DNA of 64,000 nucleotides from Umezawaea sp049997955. GTDB taxonomy: Bacteria > Actinomycetota > Actinomycetes > Mycobacteriales > Pseudonocardiaceae. The DNA is taken from the NCBI GenBank assembly GCA_049997955.1, contig JAEBDY010000002.1:186001-250000 (forward strand), given 5' to 3'. The notes below the pieces were generated by a model that made no database searches, was not told where the DNA came from, and saw only the letters and a program-made list of their open reading frames with translations. Position 1 is the stretch's first letter, and each line of letters opens with the position of its first letter. The translations under genes and the position numbers were made by a program. Positions 57,215 through 64,000 of this stretch are shown here, piece by piece.

Positions 57215-60200
57215 TCAGGCGCGGGGCTTCTCGCGCATCTCGAAGGTCTCGACGATGTCGCCGACCTTCAAGTCGCTGTAGTTGCCCAACGTCAGACCAC
57301 ACTCGAAGCCCTCGCGGACCTCGGTCGCGTCGTCCTTGAACCGCCGCAGCGAGCTGATCGGCAGGTTCTCCTGGATGACGTTGTTGTCGCGCAGCAGGCG
57401 GGCCCGCGCGTTGCGGCGCATTTCGCCCGAGAGCACGAGACAACCGGCGATCGTGCCGACCTTGGAGGACTTGAACACGTCGCGGACTTCCGCGCGGCCC
57501 AGCTGAACCTCTTCGTACTCCGGCTTGAGCATGCCCTTGAGGGCCGCTTCGATCTCGTCGATCGCCTGGTAGATCACCGTGTAGTAGCGGACGTCGACGC
57601 CCTCGCGGTTGGCCAGCTCGGTGGCCTTGCCCTCCGCACGGACGTTGAAGCCCAACACGATGACGTTGTCGGCGATGGCGAGGTTGATGTCGCCCTCGGT
57701 GACGCCACCGACGCCGCGGTGGATGACCCGCAGCTCGACGTCGTCGCCGACCTCGATCTTCAGGAGCGCGTCCTCGAGTGCCTCGACGGTACCCGAGTTG
57801 TCGCCCTTGATGATCAGGTTGAGCTGGTTCGTCTCCTTCAGAGCCGCGTCCAGGTCCTCCAGGCTGACCCGCTTGCGCTTGGAGGCGTTCATGGCGTTGC
57901 GCTGACGTGCCTGGCGGCGCTCGGCGATCTGGCGGGCGACCCGGTCCTCGTCCACGACGAGGAACGTGTCACCGGCACCGGGCACCGAGGTGAGGCCGAT
58001 GACCTGCACCGGGCGGGACGGGGTCGCCTCGATGACGTCCACGTTGTGCTCGTCGACCATCCGACGGACACGGCCGTAGGCGCCACCGGCGACGATCGAG
58101 TCGCCGACGCGGAGCGTGCCGCGCTGGACCAGGACGGTCGCGACCGGGCCACGGCCGCGGTCCAGGTGCGCCTCGATGGCGACACCCTGCGCTTCCATGT
58201 TCGGGTTGGCCCGCAGGTCGAGCGAGGCGTCGGCCGTCAACAGGATGGCCTCCAGGAGACCGTCGATGTTGATGCCCTGCTTCGCCGAGATGTCGACGAA
58301 CATGGTGTCGCCACCGTATTCCTCGGCCACCAGGTTGTACTCGGTGAGCTGCTGCCGGATCTTGTCCGGGTTCGCGCCCTCCTTGTCGATCTTGTTCACC
58401 GCGACCACGATCGGCGCACCTGCCGCCTGCGCGTGGTTGATCGCCTCGACCGTCTGCGGCATGACGCCGTCGTCGGCCGCGACCACGATGACCGCGATGT
58501 CCGTGGACGTCGCGCCACGGGCACGCATGGCCGTGAAGGCCTCGTGACCGGGGGTGTCGATGAAGGTGATCAGGCGCTCGTTGCCCTCGAGCTCGGTCCG
58601 CACCTGGTACGCGCCGATGTGCTGCGTGATGCCACCGGCCTCGCCCTCGTGCACCTTCGTCTTGCGGATGGTGTCGAGGAGGCGCGTCTTGCCGTGGTCG
58701 ACGTGACCCATGACGGTGACGACCGGCGGTCGGATGACCAGGTCGTCCTCGCCACCGGCGTCGTCGCCGTAGGTGATGTCGAACGTGCCCAGCAGGTCGC
58801 GGTCCTCTTCCTCGGGGGAGACGACCTGGACCTGGTAGTTCATCTCGGAGCCGAGCAGCTCCAGGATCTCGTCCGACACGGACTGCGTGGCCGTGACCAT
58901 CTCACCGAGGTGGAACAGCACCTGCACCAGCGAGGCCGGGTTGGCGTTGATCTTGTCGGCGAAGTCGGTCAGCGAGGCGCCACGGGGGAGGCGGACGACC
59001 TCGCCGGAGCCCTTCGGCAGGCGAACGCCGCCGACCGAGGGGGCCTGCATGTTGTCCATGTACTCCTGGCGCTTCTGGCGCTTGGACTTGCGTCCACGAC
59101 GCGCAGGGCCACCGGGACGGCCGAAGGCACCAGCGGTGCCACCACGACCGGCGCCACCGCCACCGGGACGACCGCGGAAACCGCCGCCACCACCGGCCGG
59201 GGCACCGCCGCCACCGCCGGGGCGGAAGCCGCCACCAGCGCCACCGCCACCGCCGCCACCTGCGCCGCCGGGACGGAAGCCACCGCCGCCGCCACCGCCG
59301 CCACCGGGGCGGAAGCCGCCACCAGCGCCGCCGCCACCGCCACCGGGACGACCAGCGCCGCCGCCACCGCCACCGGGACGGCCACCGCCGCCACCGGGGC
59401 TGGGACGACCGCCGCCGCCACCGGGACGGGGAGCGGGCGCCGGACGACCGGGCATCATGCCGGGGTTCGGACGCGGGGGCATCGAGCCGGGGTTCGGACG
59501 CGGGCCGCCGGAACCGGCGGAACCGCCGGGACGGGGACCGGCCGGACGGCTGTCACCGGGCTTGGACGACGGACGGCGGTCGCCGCCGTCGCGCTCACCC
59601 TGGTTGCCGCCGCCACCGGGCTGGCCACCACCGGGCTGGCCGCCCGGACGGGGGCCGGACGGACGCGGCGCGGGAGCGCCACCGCCGACGCCGAAGGGGT
59701 TGTTGCCGGGCCGCGGCGGACGAGGTCCGGCGGGCTTCGGCGACTGCGGCCGCGGCGGAACCACGGACGGGCTCTGCTGGGCCGCGGGCTGCACGGGCTG
59801 TGCGGGCTGCGGAGCGACGCGCGGACCCGGACGGGGCCCTGCGGGCTTCTGCGGCTGGGACGTCGGCGCGGGCGCCGACGGGGGGGCGACCGCGGCGGCG
59901 GGAGCCACCGGGGTCTGCTGGGGCTGCGGGGCCTTGGCCGCGGGGGCGACCGGAGCCGGCGCGGGGGCAGCGGCAGCGGGCTGCTGCTGCGGCGCGGGCT
60001 TCGGGGCCGGGGGCTTCGGGCCGGGCATGGGACCGGGGCGGCCGGGCACGGGGCCGGGGCGACCGCTCGCGGCGGGCTTGGCGTCGGACCTGGTGTCAGG
60101 CGCCGACTGCACGGACGGGGCCGGTGCGGGTGCCGACGGCTTCGGCGGGCCGGGACGGCCTGCGGGCTTCGGCTTCGCATCGGTCTTGGAGTACGCGTCC

Positions 60201-60343
60201 CTCAGTCGACGAGCCACCGGGGCTTCGACCGTGGAGGACGCGGACTTCACGTACTCGCCCTGGTCGGCGAGCTTCGTGAGTACTTCTTTGCTGGTGACGC
60301 CGAGCTCTTTTGCAAGCTCGTGCACACGGGCCTTCCCTGCCAC
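57215..60343 (-). CDS. infB: Translation initiation factor IF-2
   Basis: GTPase that places initiator tRNA on the 30S subunit; 1042 residues. After the N-terminal IF2_N domain (VHELAKELGVTSKEVLTKLA), residues ~45-400 are a Pro/Ala-rich then Gly-rich low-complexity linker with GGGGG(R/F)RPGG units. The GTPase has G1 GHVDHGKT near 543, DTPGHE, NKID and SAK-like SAKQG; domains II-IV follow. Longer than E. coli IF-2 (890). GTG start at 60343 with GGAGAG. Confidence 0.97.
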   Translation of the reverse strand: MAGKARVHELAKELGVTSKEVLTKLADQGEYVKSASSTVEAPVARRLRDAYSKTDAKPKPAGRPGPPKPSAPAPAPSVQSAPDTRSDAKPAASGRPGPVPGRPGPMPGPKPPAPKPAPQQQPAAAAPAPAPVAPAAKAPQPQQTPVAPAAAVAPPSAPAPTSQPQKPAGPRPGPRVAPQPAQPVQPAAQQSPSVVPPRPQSPKPAGPRPPRPGNNPFGVGGGAPAPRPSGPRPGGQPGGGQPGGGGNQGERDGGDRRPSSKPGDSRPAGPRPGGSAGSGGPRPNPGSMPPRPNPGMMPGRPAPAPRPGGGGGRPSPGGGGGRPGGGGGGAGRPGGGGGGAGGGFRPGGGGGGGGGFRPGGAGGGGGGGAGGGFRPGGGGGAPAGGGGGFRGRPGGGGAGRGGTAGAFGRPGGPARRGRKSKRQKRQEYMDNMQAPSVGGVRLPKGSGEVVRLPRGASLTDFADKINANPASLVQVLFHLGEMVTATQSVSDEILELLGSEMNYQVQVVSPEEEDRDLLGTFDITYGDDAGGEDDLVIRPPVVTVMGHVDHGKTRLLDTIRKTKVHEGEAGGITQHIGAYQVRTELEGNERLITFIDTPGHEAFTAMRARGATSTDIAVIVVAADDGVMPQTVEAINHAQAAGAPIVVAVNKIDKEGANPDKIRQQLTEYNLVAEEYGGDTMFVDISAKQGINIDGLLEAILLTADASLDLRANPNMEAQGVAIEAHLDRGRGPVATVLVQRGTLRVGDSIVAGGAYGRVRRMVDEHNVDVIEATPSRPVQVIGLTSVPGAGDTFLVVDEDRVARQIAERRQARQRNAMNASKRKRVSLEDLDAALKETNQLNLIIKGDNSGTVEALEDALLKIEVGDDVELRVIHRGVGGVTEGDINLAIADNVIVLGFNVRAEGKATELANREGVDVRYYTVIYQAIDEIEAALKGMLKPEYEEVQLGRAEVRDVFKSSKVGTIAGCLVLSGEMRRNARARLLRDNNVIQENLPISSLRRFKDDATEVREGFECGLTLGNYSDLKVGDIVETFEMREKPRA

Positions 60344-60452
60344 TGCTCTCCTCAGGTGATGAGGTCGGCGGCAGTCCCGTCGACCTCGTCTTAACGTCGC
60401 GCGTTCATGTCTTCAGCTTCACGGCTGACTCATGACGGGTCGACCTGCTTCC

Positions 60453-60767
60453 CTACTCCTCGCCGCGAGACGTTCCCGCGGCCTTCTCATGCTGCTCGAG
60501 GTGCTCACGCACGTGATCGGCGGCGAGCGGCCCCTGGACCCTGAGGGCCCTGGGGAACGCTCGTCGCCTCTCGGCGTTCGTGAGGCAATCGAGATCAAGG
60601 TGCAACCAAGCGCCCCGACCCGGCAACCGTCGGCGGGTGTCCGGAACAAGCGTCCCGTCCACCACCACCACGCGCAGCAGCTCGGAGGGCAACGTCCGAG
60701 TGCGGCATCCAATGCACGTACGAGCTGGGCCGATGTGCGTTGCAACCGATCCCCGACGTTCAACCAC
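60453..60767 (-). CDS. ylxR: YlxR family RNA-binding protein (DUF448)
   Basis: A 104-residue protein between nusA and infB. Diagnostic ARTCIGCRTRTLPSELLRVV and LPGRGAWLHLDLDCL match the YlxR fold, a nucleic-acid/RNase P-binding regulator. The GTG at 60767 has TAGACT five bases before it and no ribosome site. Confidence 0.92.
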   Translation of the reverse strand: MVERRGSVATHIGPARTCIGCRTRTLPSELLRVVVVDGTLVPDTRRRLPGRGAWLHLDLDCLTNAERRRAFPRALRVQGPLAADHVREHLEQHEKAAGTSRGEE

Positions 60768-60789
60768 TGAGTAGTCTATCCCCTACAAC

Positions 60790-61812
60790 TCATTCAGCCG
60801 AACCGGATGCGGTCGCCCCGGCCGGTGCGGCGCCCGCCGCTTCGGCATCGCTGCGGATGTCGATGCGCCATCCGGTCAGCCGCGCGGCGAGCCGCGCGTT
60901 CTGACCTTCCTTGCCGATGGCGAGCGACAACTGGAAGTCCGGCACCACGACGCGCGCGGTCTTCGCGCGCTCGTCGAGCACCGTGACGGACACAACCTTG
61001 GCCGGGGACAAGGCATTCCCGACGAACGTGGCCGGGTCGTCCGAGTGGTCGATGATGTCGATCTTCTCGCCGGCCAGCTCGCTCATGACGTTGCGGACGC
61101 GGGCCCCCATGGGCCCGATGCAGGCGCCCTTGGCGTTCACGCCGGACACGGTCGACTTCACCGCGATCTTCGAACGGTGACCCGCCTCACGTGCCACCGC
61201 GGGGATCTCCACGGTGCCGTCCGCGATCTCCGGGACCTCCAGCGCGAACAGCCTGCGCACGAGGTTCGGGTGCGTCCGGGACAGGGTGATCTGCGGGCCG
61301 CGCGCGCCGCGCGAGACACCGACGACGTAGCACTTGAGCCGCGAGCCGTGCTCGTAGGTCTCGCCGGACACCTGCTCGGCCGGGGGCAGCACGCCTTCGG
61401 TGTCACCCACCTGGACGACGACCATGCCGCGGGCGTTGGCCCGTGCGTCGCGCTGGACGACGCCGCCGATGATCTCGCCCTCCTTGGCGGAGAACTCGCC
61501 GAAGGTGCGCTCGTGCTCGGCGTCGCGCAGGCGCTGAAGGATGACCTGCCTGGCCGTGGTCGCGGCGATCCGGCCGAAGCCCTCGGGGGTGTCGTCCCAC
61601 TCGTCGGCGACGGTGCCGTCGGGGGCGAGGTCCTGGGCCAGCACGCGGACGGCGCCGGTCTTCTTGTCGATCTCCACCCTGGAGTGCCCGTGGTGGCCCT
61701 CGGTGTGCTTGTAGGCCGTCAGGAGCGCGGTCTCGATGGCTTCCAGCACGACCTCGAAGGGGATGTCCTTGTCCCGTTCGATCGCGCGGAGAGCAGCGAT
61801 GTCGACGTTCAC
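60790..61812 (-). CDS. nusA: Transcription termination/antitermination factor NusA
   Basis: RNA polymerase pausing factor, 340 residues. N-terminal domain (NVDIAALRAIERDKDIPFEV, VLEAIETALLTAYKH), S1 domain (GEIIGGVVQRDARANARGMV, GDTEGVLPPAEQ) and two KH domains (KGACIGPMGARVRNVMSELA, LSLAIGKEGQNARLAARLTG). No acidic repeats at the C-terminus, as is normal in actinobacteria. GTG at 61812 with GGAGGAG, overlapping the rimP stop. Confidence 0.96.
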   Translation of the reverse strand: MNVDIAALRAIERDKDIPFEVVLEAIETALLTAYKHTEGHHGHSRVEIDKKTGAVRVLAQDLAPDGTVADEWDDTPEGFGRIAATTARQVILQRLRDAEHERTFGEFSAKEGEIIGGVVQRDARANARGMVVVQVGDTEGVLPPAEQVSGETYEHGSRLKCYVVGVSRGARGPQITLSRTHPNLVRRLFALEVPEIADGTVEIPAVAREAGHRSKIAVKSTVSGVNAKGACIGPMGARVRNVMSELAGEKIDIIDHSDDPATFVGNALSPAKVVSVTVLDERAKTARVVVPDFQLSLAIGKEGQNARLAARLTGWRIDIRSDAEAAGAAPAGATASGSAE

Positions 61813-62357
61813 CTCGACTCCTCCTTCGATTCGTTGTTCGGGTCGTCGTCGTGCTGCCCCGGTTCGAGGAGGGACAGCTCGGCGACGGGTGCGGGCTTGA
61901 ACTCGATCTCCACGGCGGCGCGCTCGATCGCGCTGTACTCGACGCGGCGCAGCTCGCCCTTGACCAGCAGCACGACGCCGTCGTCGTCGGACTGGCCGAC
62001 GCGGCCGAACCACTCGACCGAATCGGGCTGCTTGACCTTGACGAGCCGGAGCTTCGCGCGCCGCCAGTGGCGCGGCTTCGTCAGCGGGCGGTCGGCGCCT
62101 GGCGACGTGACTTCGAGCGTGTACGGACCTGCCATCAGGTGGTCGACTTCGTCGAGCGCGGCGGCGACGGCGCGGCTGGCCTGGGCCACCTCGTCCAGTC
62201 CGATGCCGTGCTCGGCGTCCACGACCACCTTGACCAGCCTGCGACGCCCAGCCTGATGCACGTCGAGCAGTTCGAGGTCGAAGCCGATGGCCGCGACCGC
62301 CTCCTGCACGACGGGTTCTAGCTGCGCGGCGAGGTCTCCGCGCGGCGGGCTGGACAT
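61809..62357 (-). CDS. rimP: Ribosome maturation factor RimP
   Basis: 30S assembly factor, 182 residues. Family blocks: LEPVVQEAVAAIGFDLELLD, RRRLVKVVVDAEHGIGLDEV, YTLEVTSPGADRPLTKPRHW (the strongly conserved PGxxRPL), and GVVLLVKGELRRVEYSAIER. The ATG at 62357 starts the rimP-nusA-ylxR-infB run. Confidence 0.94.
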   Translation of the reverse strand: MSSPPRGDLAAQLEPVVQEAVAAIGFDLELLDVHQAGRRRLVKVVVDAEHGIGLDEVAQASRAVAAALDEVDHLMAGPYTLEVTSPGADRPLTKPRHWRRAKLRLVKVKQPDSVEWFGRVGQSDDDGVVLLVKGELRRVEYSAIERAAVEIEFKPAPVAELSLLEPGQHDDDPNNESKEESR

Positions 62358-62507
62358 TTGGTTACTCCCACAAGTCTCAGGTGCAGCACACGGGCATGGG
62401 AACCCCGGCCGACGCTGCACTCGCCGGTCGTGGTCGCTCAGACTATCTCGTTCGGAGAACTTCCACGGCCACCGCCGACCACGGCGACTCTGGCAGGATC
62501 GCTCCAC

Positions 62508-62963
62508 GTGATCGCCGAATCCCGTGGTCCGCTGTTCAGCCGACGCCGGGTGCTGCTCGCCGCAGCGTCCGCGCCGTTGGCAGTCGCGTGCACCACACCG
62601 CCACCCGCTCCCCCGCCGCCCGACCCGTTGGCCGAGTTGGCGGTCCAAGCGCGCGCGGACGCGGCCCTGGCGACCGCCGCGGGCGTCACCGAGGTGGCGG
62701 AGGCCCGCACCGAGCACGCGCGGCTCCTGCAGGCCGAGGTGGACCGCGCGCGGCCCAGCGGGCCGTCGTCGTCCGCCTCAGCGCCCTCCAGCACGTCCGC
62801 CGCGCCCCCGCCGTCGAGCGCGACGCCGGACGAGGTCGTCGCGGCGCTGACGGCCGCTCAGAAGTCGGGCACGGACCTGTTGGCGACCGTGCCCACCTAC
62901 CGGGCGGGTCTGCTCGGGTCCGTCGTCGCGGGCTGCGCCAGCCTGCTGGAGGTCATGTCGTGA
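62508..62963 (+). CDS. Predicted lipoprotein
   Basis: A 151-residue exported protein. SRRRVLLAAASAPLAVACTT is a Tat/Sec-type signal with a lipobox ending at Cys (about residue 28). The mature part has a Pro-rich linker, an Ala-rich helix (VQARADAALATAAGV, RTEHARLLQAEVDRARP) and a Ser/Pro segment. In relatives it pairs with the following DUF4439 gene, which overlaps its stop (GTGA). CAGGAT lies eight bases before the GTG, suggesting a leaderless start. Confidence 0.75.
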   Translation: MIAESRGPLFSRRRVLLAAASAPLAVACTTPPPAPPPPDPLAELAVQARADAALATAAGVTEVAEARTEHARLLQAEVDRARPSGPSSSASAPSSTSAAPPPSSATPDEVVAALTAAQKSGTDLLATVPTYRAGLLGSVVAGCASLLEVMS

Positions 62964-63433
62964 CTCAGCCGTCGTCGACCGCGCCCACGGGTGGCAAGCC
63001 GTCCGGGGACGCGGTGCAGGCCGTGCAGGACGCGCTGGCCGCCGAGCACGCCGCGGTGTGGACCTACGGCCTGGTCAGCGCGTTCGTGCAGCAGGCGGAG
63101 CAGACCGCCGAGGGCGCGAACGCCCACCGGGCCCGCCGGGACGCCACCGAGCGGCTGCTGCGCGACGCGTCGGCCACGCCGGTGCCGCCCGCGCCCGCCT
63201 ACCTGCCGCCCGCGCCGGTGACCGACTCGGCGTCGTCCATCGCGGCGCTGGTCGCGGTGGAGGTCGACGCGTGCGTCGCGTGGCGCGGCGTGCTGGAGCG
63301 GACCGAGGACGCCGACCTGCGGCGCACCGCGCTGGACGCGTTGACCGCGAGCGCCGTGCGGGCGACCCGCTGGCGCAAGACCGGTGGTCTGCTGCCCGCG
63401 GGCCTGGCCATGCCCGGCACCGCGGTCGGCTAG
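62960..63433 (+). CDS. DUF4439 ferritin-like protein
   Basis: A 157-residue four-helix protein of the ferritin-like DUF4439 family: DALAAEHAAVWTYGLVSAFV supplies a Glu-x-x-His pair and ALVAVEVDACVAWRGVLERT the second half. The usual metal-site repeats are only partly seen, so metal binding is inferred. It is coupled to the lipoprotein gene, and its TAG stop shares bases with the convergent stop at 63430. Conserved next to rimP in actinobacteria. Confidence 0.85.
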   Translation: MTQPSSTAPTGGKPSGDAVQAVQDALAAEHAAVWTYGLVSAFVQQAEQTAEGANAHRARRDATERLLRDASATPVPPAPAYLPPAPVTDSASSIAALVAVEVDACVAWRGVLERTEDADLRRTALDALTASAVRATRWRKTGGLLPAGLAMPGTAVG

Positions 63434-64000
63434 CCCGCGAGGTCGGCGGCGAGGCGGAAGGCGTCCGTGCTGATCCGCTTCATGAGCTTGTTGTGCTCGG
63501 CCTCGACCGGTCCGTGCTTGACGGTGTCCGTCTCGACGATGACGACCTCGCGGTCCTTCAGCGTCGAGGAGTAGCCGCCGGACGCGAGGGTCTTCAGCTC
63601 GGGCACCGTCGCCGCGCCCTCGCGGACCAGGTCGTTCACGTTGCCGGTGCCGTCGGCGCTGGTCAGCTCCTTGAGCTTGGCCGCGTCCTGCGCGTTCTTC
63701 ATGGTCACGACGGACAGCGACGTGTAGGCGGTGCGGCCGTCGTCGAGGGTCGTCGTGTAGAGCTGGCGGACCAGCTTCTCGCACGGGGTCTTGGCCAGGA
63801 AGTCCTTGGTCGGCCCGTAGGCGTGGTCCGCGCACGCGGTGACCTTCAGCGGCGTCGGGACCTGCTCGGACTTGGTGAACTCGAACTCGCCCTCCGGCGT
63901 GGTCGACGTGGTCGTCGGGGGGGTCGCCGTGTTCTCGCTGCCCATCGAGTCGACCAGGAGCCACACGAGGGCGGCGACCAGGGCCACGGCGACGAGGCCG
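63430..64000 (-). CDS. Membrane-anchored protein, 5' end beyond the window
   Basis: Partial. At the window edge the frame reads GLVAVALVAALVWLLVDS, a membrane helix still open upstream, then a Thr-rich linker (NTATPPTTTSTTPEGEFEF) and an outer domain of ~150 residues with two cysteines (VTACADHAYG, KTPCEKLVRQLYTTTLDD). The true start lies outside the window, so the gene is cut. Family not recognised. Its stop overlaps the DUF4439 stop on the other strand. Confidence 0.7.
   Translation of the reverse strand, partial: GLVAVALVAALVWLLVDSMGSENTATPPTTTSTTPEGEFEFTKSEQVPTPLKVTACADHAYGPTKDFLAKTPCEKLVRQLYTTTLDDGRTAYTSLSVVTMKNAQDAAKLKELTSADGTGNVNDLVREGAATVPELKTLASGGYSSTLKDREVVIVETDTVKHGPVEAEHNKLMKRISTDAFRLAADLAG

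Noticed and set aside
58887..60359. 490-residue proline-rich plus-strand frame
   Set aside because: Antisense of the glycine-rich infB linker; the PPPPP runs are a by-product of GGN codons on the other strand.
1..64000. tRNA, rRNA, CRISPR array or prophage
   Set aside because: No cloverleaf, rRNA core, spaced direct repeat array or phage structural gene was found by reading the sequence.

Overview
The window is 64 kb of high-GC DNA with GTG/TTG starts, four-base stop/start overlaps and many genes whose start lies 5-8 bases after a TAGNNT-like -10 box. Gene content and order (rimP-nusA-ylxR-infB-rbfA, truB, ribF, rpsO-pnp-M16 protease-dapB, thyX, dapA-rnj, ftsK, rimO-pgsA-cinA-clgR-pspA-pspM) match the conserved core of actinobacterial chromosomes. 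Together with several protein details this suggests a filamentous actinomycete, probably Pseudonocardiaceae (Saccharothrix/Lentzea/Actinosynnema-like). The genus is an inference. I found no rRNA, tRNA, CRISPR array, prophage or biosynthetic cluster.

Layout. 0-3.3 kb: AbiEi-like protein, small membrane protein, Crp/Fnr regulator, DNA polymerase IV. 3.36-5.3 kb: a decaying block with head-to-head remnants of an amidohydrolase and a glutamine-synthetase-like gene, and a gutted methyltransferase. 5.3-8.1 kb: a two-gene operon (sigma-like protein plus ECF sigma factor) present twice in tandem; in the proximal copy the first gene has shrunk to an 88-residue remnant. 8.1-13.6 kb: methyltransferase, ParA-LysE-Nei2-PyrD run, uracil permease. 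13.9-19 kb: phage-shock-type envelope stress genes (pspM, pspA, clgR) followed upstream by cinA, pgsA and rimO. 19-28.4 kb: ArgA, MerR regulator, secreted phospholipase A2, FtsK, acyltransferase, RND exporter with divergent MarR regulator. 28.7-29.6 kb: an intact IS5-type element inside a palindromic repeat that occurs twice more near 51 kb. 29.9-36 kb: RNase J, DapA, TIGR03085 protein, a Ser/Thr kinase with a Septum_form-like outer domain, ACT protein, ThyX. 36-43.5 kb: RHH/HicB-like regulator plus DUF4097 protein behind five phased operator boxes, a YcaQ-type glycosylase, a two-component system, GNAT, a membrane protein, and an XRE/DUF5753 regulator. 43.5-62.4 kb: a long minus-strand housekeeping block for lysine biosynthesis (dapB), RNA decay (pnp, nrnA), ribosome maturation and translation (rpsO, rbfA, rimP, infB, nusA, truB), flavin synthesis (ribF) and two exporters. 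62.5-64 kb: lipoprotein, ferritin-like DUF4439 protein, and the 3' part of a membrane-anchored protein cut by the window end.

Most minus-strand genes form overlapping, probably co-translated strings: rimO/pgsA/cinA, dapA/rnj, pnp/M16/dapB, nrnA/MATE, rimP/nusA. The most unusual items are the duplicated sigma-factor operon with a shared 24-bp upstream element, the phased TGAYRTCA operator array over a leaderless promoter, the interspersed palindromic repeat interrupted by an insertion sequence, and the kinase fused to a septum-formation-like sensor.
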